From contig JBCCYM010000009.1 in assembly GCA_039190005.1 (NCBI GenBank), forward strand, positions 1 to 34,402: a stretch of 34,402 nt of DNA, read 5' to 3'. Below are positions 16,107-24,075 of the stretch, piece by piece. The notes below the pieces were generated by a model. The model worked only from the letters and a program-made list of their open reading frames with translations, was not told where the DNA came from and made no database searches. The translations under genes and the position numbers were made by a program. Positions within the stretch are counted from its first letter, which is position 1. Every line of letters begins with the position of its first letter. Source of the stretch: JBCCYM01 sp039190005 (GTDB lineage: Bacteria > Pseudomonadota > Gammaproteobacteria > UBA12402).

Positions 16107-16138
16107 CCCGTCATTCCCGCGCAGGCGGGAATGACGGG
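16107..16138. repeat. REP-like palindrome
   Basis: Perfect 14-bp arms, CCCGTCATTCCCGC (16107-16120) and its complement (16125-16138), with GCAG as loop. It shares its core with the repeats at 9720 and 23962. It lies between the tRNA and the lipoprotein gene. Confidence 0.9.
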
Positions 16139-16215
16139 GGAAGTATAACACAGTTTCGCTGACAATGGGACTGCCACGAGTATAAACTTATATTCACCTA
16201 GTATCTATAATTAAT

Positions 16216-16244
16216 AGGCGTTTCGCATGTTATGTGAAACACCT
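16216..16244. promoter_or_regulatory. 12-position hairpin upstream of lipoprotein 1
   Basis: AGGCGTTTCGCA (16216-16227) pairs with TGTGAAACACCT (16233-16244) with one mismatch and one wobble, around a TGTTA loop. There is no T-run on either side, so it is not an obvious terminator. It sits just upstream of the promoter at 16256-16284 and could be a binding site. Confidence 0.4.
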
Positions 16245-16255
16245 GAAAAAAACAT

Positions 16256-16284
16256 TTGTCAAACGCATTAATTAGCGTTATAGT
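16256..16284 (+). promoter_or_regulatory. Promoter of lipoprotein 1
   Basis: TTGTCA (16256-16261) and TATAGT (16279-16284) have a 17-bp spacer. The inverted pair AACGC/GCGTT (16262-16266 and 16275-16279) brackets the spacer, so a regulator could bind between the two hexamers. Confidence 0.5.
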
Positions 16285-16334
16285 GCTGTCGATAAATTCA
16301 TTGACATGTTTTTAACAAGGATAAAGGAGCTAAC

Positions 16335-18347
16335 ATGAAAAAACTTTTACCATTATTTGCCGCGAGTGCCGCGTTATTATTCATTATCATTTCATTCACT
16401 GGCTGTAGCGGCCGACAAACATTGACTATCACCGTCACGCCGTCCTTATCCGCGTCTACGGTATCGCAAGATAGCAGTACCCTACTTACTTTTACCGCCA
16501 ATCAAGCCTTAACTGAATCGGCAACCTTCACCGTTCGTTCCTCGACATTAATGCACCTGCGAAATACCCCTAGAAGTTGTACCATTGCCGCGGATGGCAA
16601 AAGCTGTACAATCACGATTCCTATAGACGCAGCCGAAAATCCAGTAACGCACACCTTGCATTTTTCAGTCACTCACCAAGGTATTAACGTGATTAACATC
16701 AACCCCACTTCATTACCTTTAATCGTACAAGGCTTGCTGGCATTAAGTATTACCGACCCTACTGATGGCGTCAATCAAGGTCCTGGCGCCGAAGATATTA
16801 CAGTAACAAATAACAGTACGACCGAATCAGCTAGCTTAGACACACCTGGCATTATAGACGTGACCTCTGATAACAATCTTAAAGTAGACGCGTCATCAGG
16901 ATTTGAAATATACGGTATTAATGGTGTTATCGGCACAGGCAAATGGTGTAATCAAAACTCAACCCAGTCAAATTGTAATACGACCAGTTGTTTTGTGAAT
17001 GATACGACACGCACACTGAGTCCTGGTGAAAGTTGTCTTATTCACATTCGCGCTAAAGAATACACCGGCATGGCTGTGGGCACGCCACTCAAAGCTTATT
17101 TGACTATATCAGCTAACAATGACACCTCCTCAACAATGATTATGATGGAAAACACACCGATGCTTTATGCTGGCGGTCGTTTTACCTCCGCCAGTGGACA
17201 ACAAGTCAATTATATCGCCAGATGGAATGGCACATCATGGTCTGGCTTATCCAGTGACGGACAAACTGGCGTTAATGGTATTGTCTATGCCCTTGCCACC
17301 GATGCCTTGGGCGACCTATTTGTCGGCGGTAGTTTCACCACAGTTGGCAACAGTACCGGTGGGCAAACTGTCAATTACATCGCCAAATGGAATCATAAGG
17401 GCTGGTCTGCCTTATCCAGCGGTGGACAAACCGGTGTCAATCTTACGGTAAGAGCACTCACCACCGATGCCTCAGGTAATCTGTTTGTTGGCGGTCAATT
17501 CACTACCATCGGGAACGGTACTGGCGGGGAAACCGCCAATTACATCGCTAAATGGAATGACAATGGCTGGTCTACCTTAACCAGTAACGGACAAAACGGT
17601 GTCAATAGTCTTGTAAGAGCACTCACCACCGATGCTTCGGGCAATCTGCTTGTTGGCGGTGGTTTCACCACCGTCGGCAACGGCACCGGTGGACAAACCG
17701 TCAATTACATCGCCAAATGGAATGAAAACGGCTGGTCTTCTCTAACCAGTGGCGAACAAACTGGTGTCAATAGTAGCGTATACGCGCTCACCACCGATGC
17801 CGCGAACAATCTGTTTGTCGGCGGGTTTTTCACTACGATTGGCAACAGTACTGGTGGACCCACCGCCAATTTCATCGCCAAATGGAGCGACAATAGCTGG
17901 CATACCTTAACCAGTAATGGACAAACTGGTGTCAACAATCCTGTAAGGGTACTCACCACTGATACCTCAGGTAATCTGTTTCTCGGCGGTAGTTTTACCA
18001 CGATTGGTAACGGCACTGGTGGACAAACAGCCAATTACATTGCTAAATGGAACGATAATGGCTGGTTTAACTTAACCAGTAATGGACAAAACGGCGTCAA
18101 CAGTCCTTTATTAGCACTTATCACCGATGCCTCAAACAACCTGTTTGTCGGTGGTGATTTTACTACCATCGGTAATGGTACCGGTGGGCAGACTTTTAAT
18201 TACATTGCCAAATTGACTAAATGGGATAACAATAATAATAATAATGCCAGCTGGTCACCTCCCTGGATCAGCGGCGGACAAACCGGTGTCGATGATCGCG
18301 TATACGCGCTCGCTATTGTAAATACTTACAATGACTCTTTATCATAA
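16335..18347 (+). CDS. Seven-repeat propeller-like lipoprotein (copy 1)
   Basis: The 670-aa protein begins with a lipoprotein signal peptide (lipobox FTGC, lipidated C24, Ser at +2, so outer membrane sorting is expected). Residues 26-125 form a beta-rich domain and about 130-270 a second one (LSITDPTDGVNQGPGAEDI, then LSPGESCLIHIR, a choice-of-anchor-like pattern with cysteine pairs). From residue 277 to the end there are seven tandem repeats of about 55 aa on the pattern LFVGGxFTTxGN...NYIAKWN..GW..L.S.GQ.GVN..V.AL.TDASGN. Seven repeats with this beta pattern suggest a seven-bladed beta-propeller. The last repeat has a short Asn run and ends in NTYNDSLS, shared with the other copies. A good AAAGGAG precedes the ATG. 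Function unknown; a surface binding role is inferred. Confidence 0.8.
   Translation: MKKLLPLFAASAALLFIIISFTGCSGRQTLTITVTPSLSASTVSQDSSTLLTFTANQALTESATFTVRSSTLMHLRNTPRSCTIAADGKSCTITIPIDAAENPVTHTLHFSVTHQGINVININPTSLPLIVQGLLALSITDPTDGVNQGPGAEDITVTNNSTTESASLDTPGIIDVTSDNNLKVDASSGFEIYGINGVIGTGKWCNQNSTQSNCNTTSCFVNDTTRTLSPGESCLIHIRAKEYTGMAVGTPLKAYLTISANNDTSSTMIMMENTPMLYAGGRFTSASGQQVNYIARWNGTSWSGLSSDGQTGVNGIVYALATDALGDLFVGGSFTTVGNSTGGQTVNYIAKWNHKGWSALSSGGQTGVNLTVRALTTDASGNLFVGGQFTTIGNGTGGETANYIAKWNDNGWSTLTSNGQNGVNSLVRALTTDASGNLLVGGGFTTVGNGTGGQTVNYIAKWNENGWSSLTSGEQTGVNSSVYALTTDAANNLFVGGFFTTIGNSTGGPTANFIAKWSDNSWHTLTSNGQTGVNNPVRVLTTDTSGNLFLGGSFTTIGNGTGGQTANYIAKWNDNGWFNLTSNGQNGVNSPLLALITDASNNLFVGGDFTTIGNGTGGQTFNYIAKLTKWDNNNNNNASWSPPWISGGQTGVDDRVYALAIVNTYNDSLS
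17163..18344 (+). repeat. Seven tandem ~165-bp coding repeats
   Basis: The propeller part of lipoprotein 1 is a direct DNA repeat with period about 165 bp. Repeats 2-6 are close to each other also at the nucleotide level (for example GGTGGACAAACC and CCAATTACATCGC recur). This allows unequal recombination and copy-number change. Confidence 0.85.
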
Positions 18348-18363
18348 ACGCGCGATTCCGCTT

Positions 18364-18399
18364 CTTCCCTTGTCATTGCCACAGCAATGACAAGGGAAG
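18364..18399. terminator. 16-bp perfect hairpin between convergent genes
   Basis: CTTCCCTTGTCATTGC (18364-18379) and its exact complement (18384-18399) flank CACA. It lies between the convergent ends of lipoprotein 1 (18347) and the APC permease (18413). T-runs are short, so a bidirectional terminator is likely but not certain. The TCATTGC core distantly resembles the REP family. Confidence 0.55.
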
Positions 18400-18412
18400 T
18401 TTAAGCTAAAAA

Positions 18413-20044
18413 CTAATCGTCATTACTTGCCATACTCGATTTAATTTGCGCCACTCTCTGGTGTACTTTCACACTGGCATCACCACCAGTTGAGAGTTTA
18501 AGCGCGATATAAAAAATAACAATGCTAAATAAAGCCATCGCCACAAAATCCCAACCAAAAGGCAAGTCATTTCTACCGCCACCATAACTGCCTAAATAGC
18601 TTAACACGCCCATGCCGATTAAATACGGTAACACCCACCAACCATGCGCGATATTTAAATGCAGTTCTCGTCCTTTCCTGGAGAACAATTTATAGCAAAA
18701 TAATAAGCCATAACCGATGGCAAAGGTAATTAAAATTTTATAAACCACCTGCCAACCTACCCAGAAAATAATGAGATTACAGATATAAAACGCAAACAAA
18801 CTAATCACTTCAATTTTCCAACGTGAATGCGACTTCATCTGTTCCGGCATGGTATGATATAAGGTTGATAAGCTGATTGGACCGACAACGTATCCGATGA
18901 CAATACAACTGGTTAAAAAGCTCATCATTTTCTGCCAGGTTGGAAACGGAAGAAAGAAAACCAAACCGATAATAATATTAAATGCCGCGGCGTTTGCCGG
19001 TGATTGCTTATTGTTGACTTTGACCAAAAACCCAGGCAAATAATGATTCTTTGCCATACCATAGGTCAAACGACTGGTTGCCGCCGCTTGCACCATACCG
19101 GTACCAAACGGTGAGATCACCGCGTCAACATACAACAATTTCACAAACCAGGTAATACCAATAGCCATTATCATACCGGCAAACGGTCCGGCGTCACCGG
19201 CAAACGTAATGGATTGCCAACCTTTGGCGAAACTCGCCGGCGATAAAGAACCTATAAATACCACCTGTAACAAACAATATAATATAATACAAAATATGGT
19301 CGAACCAAACACAGCAAAACCGATTGATTTACCCGGATTCTTGATTTCCGATGCCATTTGAATTGCTGGATTAAAACCAATAAAACAATAAATAACGCCC
19401 GCCGCGGGAAGTGCCGCTAGCACACCTTTAAAACCAAATGGCGCGAAACCGTGCACGGTATGAAAATTGTGAAAATGAAAACTGTAAAACAACAAAATAA
19501 AAAATGTCGCCAAGGGTATGACCAACTTAAATACGACAATAGTCATATTCATTCGACTCAACCATTGTATGCCTTTAATATTGATAAAATACATCATAAT
19601 CATCAACACGATAGACACTTCCAAACCACGCAAGGTTAGGGTTTGTGAACCATTGACTTTATGCATTAAGCTTGGCATGTAATTGGTGGCATATTGCACG
19701 ATTGCCAAAATTTCATTGGGCGTTACCGCGACCCAAGCAATCCAGGCAATCCAGGCAAAACTAAAACCGGTAAAATGCCCATGACTGATCTGTAAAAAAC
19801 GAACCGTTCCACCAGTAATCGGCATGGTCCGCGTTAATATCACAAAGGTATAGCCAATAAACATCATTAATAAACCGCCAATAATCCAGCTGAATATTGC
19901 CGCGGGACCGGCTACTTCAGCGGCATGAAAGGAGGTTAACAACCACCCTGAACCGACCGTACCGCCAATGGCGGCTAAAAAGACAGCGACTCGGCTAAGT
20001 GTTGGCGTAAACCCTGACTTAGAAAAATTCTGATCACTATGCAT
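18413..20044 (-). CDS. APC-family amino acid transporter
   Basis: This 543-aa protein has about 12-13 membrane segments. The first helix carries the APC signature AAIGGTVGSGWL, the substrate-binding unwound loop. Further APC marks are GAGPAAIFSW-type helix 2 (here VAGPAAIFSWIIGG), FIGFNPAIQMASEIKNPGKSI in helix 6, and SPFGTGMVQAAATSRLTYGMA in helix 8. The pattern is near the aspartate/proton symporter-like group of long APC proteins, but I cannot fix the substrate. The C terminus is a soluble tail with VHQRVAQIKSSM. It is transcribed away from lipoprotein 2 and lies between the two lipoprotein paralogues. Upstream, TGCGCC-GACT-GGCGCA (20130-20145) forms a short hairpin in its leader. Confidence 0.88.
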   Translation of the reverse strand: MHSDQNFSKSGFTPTLSRVAVFLAAIGGTVGSGWLLTSFHAAEVAGPAAIFSWIIGGLLMMFIGYTFVILTRTMPITGGTVRFLQISHGHFTGFSFAWIAWIAWVAVTPNEILAIVQYATNYMPSLMHKVNGSQTLTLRGLEVSIVLMIMMYFINIKGIQWLSRMNMTIVVFKLVIPLATFFILLFYSFHFHNFHTVHGFAPFGFKGVLAALPAAGVIYCFIGFNPAIQMASEIKNPGKSIGFAVFGSTIFCIILYCLLQVVFIGSLSPASFAKGWQSITFAGDAGPFAGMIMAIGITWFVKLLYVDAVISPFGTGMVQAAATSRLTYGMAKNHYLPGFLVKVNNKQSPANAAAFNIIIGLVFFLPFPTWQKMMSFLTSCIVIGYVVGPISLSTLYHTMPEQMKSHSRWKIEVISLFAFYICNLIIFWVGWQVVYKILITFAIGYGLLFCYKLFSRKGRELHLNIAHGWWVLPYLIGMGVLSYLGSYGGGRNDLPFGWDFVAMALFSIVIFYIALKLSTGGDASVKVHQRVAQIKSSMASNDD

Positions 20045-20273
20045 ATGCTATTTCTCCAAAATGTATAAAAACACCTTATTTTAAGGTAAAAAATTAAAAC
20101 TATAGAACAACAAAAATTATAAAGAGAATTGCGCCGACTGGCGCAGCAGTAGTGCGAATAGAGAAATTGATGTGTTTGTTAATTTGAGTTTCATCGTCGT
20201 CGATTATAGCGTAAAAAAAACAACTCAGTCAAGTGCTAATAGCGAATTACCTAATAAATAATTTAAAAATAAC

Positions 20274-20300
20274 TTGCAAAAGGAAATTATTTCCGATAAT
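20274..20300 (+). promoter_or_regulatory. Possible promoter of lipoprotein 2
   Basis: TTGCAA (20274-20279) and GATAAT (20295-20300) are 15 bp apart, or 16 using CTTGCA. The spacer is filled by the perfect dyad GGAAATTATTTCC (20282-20294), a possible operator. The ribosome site is a tandem AAGGAGAAAGGAG. The rest of the 20045-20273 gap holds no gene that I can see. Confidence 0.4.
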
Positions 20301-20343
20301 CTACCTATTTATTTTTGCTTAATTAAGGAGAAAGGAGATTAGT

Positions 20344-22254
20344 ATGAAAAAATTCTGCTCACTTTTGGCTGCCATCGCCACAGTATTGTCAATGACAATG
20401 TTATTACCAGGCTGTAGCGGATCTAATACACTCATTATCACCATTACACCATCGGTATCAACGTCCACCACGCCTTTGAGGCAAAATGGAACTTTCAGCG
20501 TAACATTCACTGCCGATCAGAATTTACCCGTTGCGACTACAATGACTGTTCGCTCATCAACCTTAATCAATCTCAGAAATTCACCTCAAAGTTGTACCAT
20601 TGCCGCTGGCAGCAGAACCTGTTCAACTCCTACTATCAATATTGATGCCGCGGAAAATCCGGTTACCCACATTTTGAACTTCTCAAGCAATAATCAACAA
20701 GCTGTCATTGATCCCACATCATTACCGCTCACAGTAACCGGCGCGCTCGCTTTAAGTATCACTGATCCAACTGATGGCGTTAACCAAGGCCCTAGTGCTG
20801 AAGATATTACTGTCACCAATGTAGACCCGCTTACAGATGTCACAATAGATAATGCCACTGTTGGTGATTCGAGTACATCCCGTAATAACGCACAGGCTTC
20901 TTCCGCATTTGAAGTTTATACTGGGAACAGTGTCGGCAACTGGTGTAAAACGGGTTGCAGCGCAAATAGCTGTATTGTTGATGATGTCCGGCGCACACTT
21001 AAGCCTGGTGAAAGCTGTCGCCTTTACATCCGTACCACAAAAGATACAGGCACAACAGTTGGTACATCGTTAAGCACTTATTTGAATGTGACGTCAACTA
21101 ATGGCAATACCACTCGGATTATGATTGCAAATACGCCGATTCTTTATGCAGGAGGAACATTTACTTCAGCAGGCGGTAATGAAGGGATTGAGTATATTGG
21201 TAGATGGAATGGGACTAACTGGTCAGCAGTTGGTGGTGGAGTAAATGGAGCAGTTAGGGCCTTGACTACCGATCCTATTGGTAATCTCTACGCGACTGGC
21301 GATTTTACCACTGCCGGCGGCTTATCTGCCAATAGAATTGCCAGATTTGATGGAAATAGTTGGTTTGCACTCGGCAGCGGATTAAATGCTACAGGACGTG
21401 CATTAGCTTTTGACAACACTTCAGGTAATATTAACTCTGGCAGCCTTTATGTAGGCGGTAGTTTCAGCGACGCCGGTGGATTGAGTAAAAATTTAATTGC
21501 CAGATGGGATGGCAGTGGATGGTTCCCTCTAACCCCCAACTCACAAGATGTTGGTTTAACTGGTAATAACGTTTTCGCGCTCGCTGTCGGTCCTTCAGGG
21601 AATGTTTACGTAGGTGGTTCTTTCTCAACTTCAAAAGATGGTAAAACTTTGAATAATATTACTATATGGAATCCCACTACTTTTACCTGGATTCCTCTGA
21701 TAACAAGTGGTGGACAAACTGGTGTGAGTAGTGGTGTATTTGCACTCGCTGTGAATAGCACGAATGATTTTTATATAGGTGGTGATTTTTCTAGCGACGG
21801 AGCACAAACCTTGAATTTTATTGCTAATTGGGATGGTAGTAACTGGAATCCTATCGTTAATGGCACTGGAGATATAGGTTTGGACGGTAATGTTAACGCG
21901 CTCGGTATAGATACTTCAGGTAAAATCAATATTGCAGGAAGTTTTCAGGCTACAAGTAATAGTGGACAAACATTGAATAATATTGCTATATGGGATCCCA
22001 CCAATTCCACTTTGGCTGCCGTAACTAGTAATGGGCAAACTGGTGTAGGCGGTGCTGCTATATTTGCGCTTGTTATTGATGCTTTAGACAACACCTATGT
22101 AGGTGGTAATTTCACTACCGCTGGTGGTCAGACCATTAATCGTATTGCTAGATGGAATATTAATAATAATAGCTGGTCTGCATTAAGTAGTGGTGTGAAC
22201 GGTTCAGTATTTGCTCTTACTATTTTAAATACTTACAGCGATTCTTTAACATAA
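20344..22254 (+). CDS. Seven-repeat propeller-like lipoprotein (copy 2)
   Basis: A 636-aa paralogue of the protein at 16335. The lipobox LPGC places the lipidated cysteine at C24, again with Ser at +2. The N-terminal domains match copy 1 closely (TVRSSTL, NSPQSCTIAAG, DAAENPVTH, LSITDPTDGVNQGP, LKPGESCRLYIR). From residue 267, seven repeats of 47-56 aa follow (LYAGGTFTSAGG, LYATGDFTTAGG, LYVGGSFSDAGG, VYVGGSFSTSKDG, FYIGGDFSSDG, INIAGSFQATS, TYVGGNFTTAGG). These are much more diverged than in copy 1, yet the number is again seven. The end, ILNTYSDSLT, corresponds to NTYNDSLS of copy 1. The keeping of seven despite divergence supports a closed seven-bladed propeller. It is followed by a terminator hairpin and a decayed third copy. 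Confidence 0.8.
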   Translation: MKKFCSLLAAIATVLSMTMLLPGCSGSNTLIITITPSVSTSTTPLRQNGTFSVTFTADQNLPVATTMTVRSSTLINLRNSPQSCTIAAGSRTCSTPTINIDAAENPVTHILNFSSNNQQAVIDPTSLPLTVTGALALSITDPTDGVNQGPSAEDITVTNVDPLTDVTIDNATVGDSSTSRNNAQASSAFEVYTGNSVGNWCKTGCSANSCIVDDVRRTLKPGESCRLYIRTTKDTGTTVGTSLSTYLNVTSTNGNTTRIMIANTPILYAGGTFTSAGGNEGIEYIGRWNGTNWSAVGGGVNGAVRALTTDPIGNLYATGDFTTAGGLSANRIARFDGNSWFALGSGLNATGRALAFDNTSGNINSGSLYVGGSFSDAGGLSKNLIARWDGSGWFPLTPNSQDVGLTGNNVFALAVGPSGNVYVGGSFSTSKDGKTLNNITIWNPTTFTWIPLITSGGQTGVSSGVFALAVNSTNDFYIGGDFSSDGAQTLNFIANWDGSNWNPIVNGTGDIGLDGNVNALGIDTSGKINIAGSFQATSNSGQTLNNIAIWDPTNSTLAAVTSNGQTGVGGAAIFALVIDALDNTYVGGNFTTAGGQTINRIARWNINNNSWSALSSGVNGSVFALTILNTYSDSLT

Positions 22255-22283
22255 ACAATAACGTAGTTTAAAGTCAAAACTAC

Positions 22284-22318
22284 AAACTATCCCGAAATTT
22301 AACTTTTCGGGGTAGTTT
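22284..22318 (+). terminator. Rho-independent terminator after lipoprotein 2
   Basis: AAACTATCCCGAAA (22284-22297) pairs with TTTCGGGGTAGTTT (22305-22318) with a single G-U pair, around a 7-nt loop. AAAATTTT follows. It lies 30 bases past the stop of lipoprotein 2. Confidence 0.75.
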
Positions 22319-22386
22319 AAAATTTTGCCCCACCCTAACAACTAATACCACAAGTGTATCTTCTTTGATGGCAATACGATCTCTGA

Positions 22387-22650
22387 GGTAACTCAATATT
22401 TTTTTCTGCGATACTCAGTAGAGAACAGACCGGCGCAAATGAACCTGTATTCGAACTTACCACAGATGTTTTAAGTTATCTTTATGCCGGTGGGCAGTTC
22501 TTAAAAGCGGGTGGACAGACAGTCAATTAAATTGCCAAATGGAATGGCACGGCTTGGTCCCCCTTATCCAGTGGTGGAGAAATTGGTGTAAACAGCAGAA
22601 ACGTGTTGGCACTTACTATTTTAAACACCTACAATGATTCATTGTCATAA
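22387..22650 (+). pseudogene. Collapsed third copy of the propeller lipoprotein
   Basis: Read in the frame ending at the TAA 22648-22650, this encodes one repeat and the family tail: LYAGGQFLKAGGQTVN, a stop (TAA at 22528-22530, where the family has Tyr in NYIAKW), IAKWNGTAWSPLSSGG, and ALTILNTYNDSLS. The start of repeat 1 (LYAGG) is joined directly to the end of repeat 7. This fits loss of the six intervening repeats by recombination. There is no start codon, signal peptide or N-terminal domain. It occupies most of the 22255-22755 gap, which otherwise holds only the terminator and the approach to pilV. Confidence 0.85.
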
Positions 22651-22755
22651 AAAATACAATGCGACAAAATATATGCCGAAAGTTATTGCCAAACTTTAGT
22701 AGAACTACTACGATTAAGCTTTCCTAATTCATCAAATCAATCCTATATAATTCCT

Positions 22756-23127
22756 ATGAATGATAAATATATTTGCGCCAAGCAAAGTGGTTTTACTTTG
22801 CTTGAAGTCCTGATCAGTATGACTTTACTGATCATCATTGTCTTTGAATTAGCAGCCTATCAGCTTGGGTCGTTAATGAATAATAAAGCGCAGCAACAAC
22901 AACTTGTGGCATTGCAGCAATTAGAAAACCTATCTCACGCTGCTTGGGTGGGACAACAAAATTTTTCCGCTTGGCAGCAACTCAATACTAACTTATTACC
23001 AAAAGCGCAAGGACAGTTAAATAACGGTCAGGCAATATTAAGCTGGCAATCTTCTCATCCGGTCTGGCATTGTTCTGGTGTATCACCGACAGAACGATCC
23101 TGTTTTACATTAGTATTATCGTTATGA
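22756..23127 (+). CDS. pilV: PilV-like type IV minor pilin
   Basis: A 123-aa class III-signal protein. The prepilin peptidase site is SG|FTLLEVLIS with Glu at +5, followed by a hydrophobic helix to about residue 38. The leader is short (11 residues to the cleavage glycine). The body is short with a C-terminal cysteine pair (HCSGVSPTERSC). In type IV pilus systems PilV, PilW, PilX and FimU-type minor pilins form the tip complex that primes assembly. A TATAAT at 22746-22751 lies too close to the ATG to make a normal leader, and no Shine-Dalgarno is visible. The stop overlaps the pilW start (ATGA). Confidence 0.8.
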   Translation: MNDKYICAKQSGFTLLEVLISMTLLIIIVFELAAYQLGSLMNNKAQQQQLVALQQLENLSHAAWVGQQNFSAWQQLNTNLLPKAQGQLNNGQAILSWQSSHPVWHCSGVSPTERSCFTLVLSL

Positions 23128-23930
23128 CAAAACAACACGGTTATTCACTACTCGAACTTTTATTCAGTCTACTACTGGGCACAATTGTGCTTTCGCTTGT
23201 GATTGAGGCACTGTTAGTCTATCAACATAGTTATCGGCAATTAAATAATAATAATCATTTACAAGAGCAGATGCGTTTTAGCAGTCATATTATAAGCAGC
23301 ACTGTTGAAACCGCTGGTTATATCGGTTGCGCTGGTCTGGCAGATCATTTTCCTTTAGTCGCAAATGGCAGTAGCGAGGTCATTACGGCTGATAATGCCG
23401 TGCAGATTTTTTCCTCGAATAGTAGTCATCTACCGAACTTTATCAGTGGCAAACTCGCACCAAATAGTCAAGTGCTTGTTATTCGACAATTAATGCCCAT
23501 CAGTGATGTGCTACTGTCACCTGCCGATAACAGCAGTGATTTAATCGTTTCTAATACAGTGCCATTGAACGCGGGTGATACTATTGTATTATCCGATTGC
23601 CGGCATGGTGAACTATTAAAAATAAAATCCGTATCGCTTGGACAGCAGCAACAAATCACCACTACCCAAGCTTTACATTTTGCCTATCATGCCGGCGCGC
23701 AAATTGGCGCTTTGGAAGTAATTGCTTTTTACATTGCCGATACCGGTAGAATTGAACAGGGCAGGCCAATTTACGCGCTTTATCAAGGTATTGCAGGACA
23801 AGCGCGTCAGGAACTTGTTCCGGATGTTGAATCAATGTCTGTACAACGTGACCGGAGACTTGTGCATATTAACTTACAATTTCCAAGCTTATTATTTCAT
23901 ATTGATATTCCGCTTAGTGAGTATCTATAA
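23124..23930 (+). CDS. pilW: PilW-like type IV minor pilin
   Basis: I start this at the ATG 23124 (268 aa), which overlaps the pilV stop by four bases and gives the correct prepilin leader MTKQHG|YSLLELLFS, with Glu at +5. The more upstream ATG at 23070 would put 18 unrelated residues in front and bury the leader. The 20-residue hydrophobic helix is followed by a soluble part with a paired-cysteine region (GYIGCAGLADH and VLSDCRHGELL) and a C-terminal LQFPSLLFHIDIPL. Size and place between pilV and pilX fit PilW. Confidence 0.82.
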   Translation: MTKQHGYSLLELLFSLLLGTIVLSLVIEALLVYQHSYRQLNNNNHLQEQMRFSSHIISSTVETAGYIGCAGLADHFPLVANGSSEVITADNAVQIFSSNSSHLPNFISGKLAPNSQVLVIRQLMPISDVLLSPADNSSDLIVSNTVPLNAGDTIVLSDCRHGELLKIKSVSLGQQQQITTTQALHFAYHAGAQIGALEVIAFYIADTGRIEQGRPIYALYQGIAGQARQELVPDVESMSVQRDRRLVHINLQFPSLLFHIDIPLSEYL

Positions 23931-23960
23931 CTAGATAGACATTTAATAATGTTAAGTTAT

Positions 23961-24040
23961 CCGTCATTCCCGCGCCCCTTCGACAGACTCAGGGACCACC
24001 CTTCGACAGGCTCAGGGACCACCTTCGTGGGAATGACGAG
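23961..24040. repeat. REP arms split by tandem 23-bp repeats
   Basis: The REP arms CGTCATTCCC (23962-23971) and GGGAATGACG (24029-24038) are separated not by a short loop but by two tandem 23-bp units, CCCTTCGACARRCTCAGGGA plus CCA (23976-23998 and 23999-24021), and a partial third (24022-24027). It lies between pilW and pilX. Confidence 0.9.
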
Positions 24041-24075
24041 GAAGAAGTGAAAATGACAGCAATGGTTTATTTTAA

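Noticed and set aside
17163..18344. Possible CRISPR-like array
   Set aside because: The repeats are 165 bp, in frame, and lack unique spacers; they are coding propeller repeats.
20045..20273. ATTGTGTT-type pair before the second APC permease
   Set aside because: A GATGTGTTTGTTAA is present, but there is no matching AACACAAT arm, so it does not join the set at the other transporters.
23070..23123. Upstream start for pilW
   Set aside because: It would place 18 residues before a perfect prepilin leader; the ATG overlapping the pilV stop is the better start.
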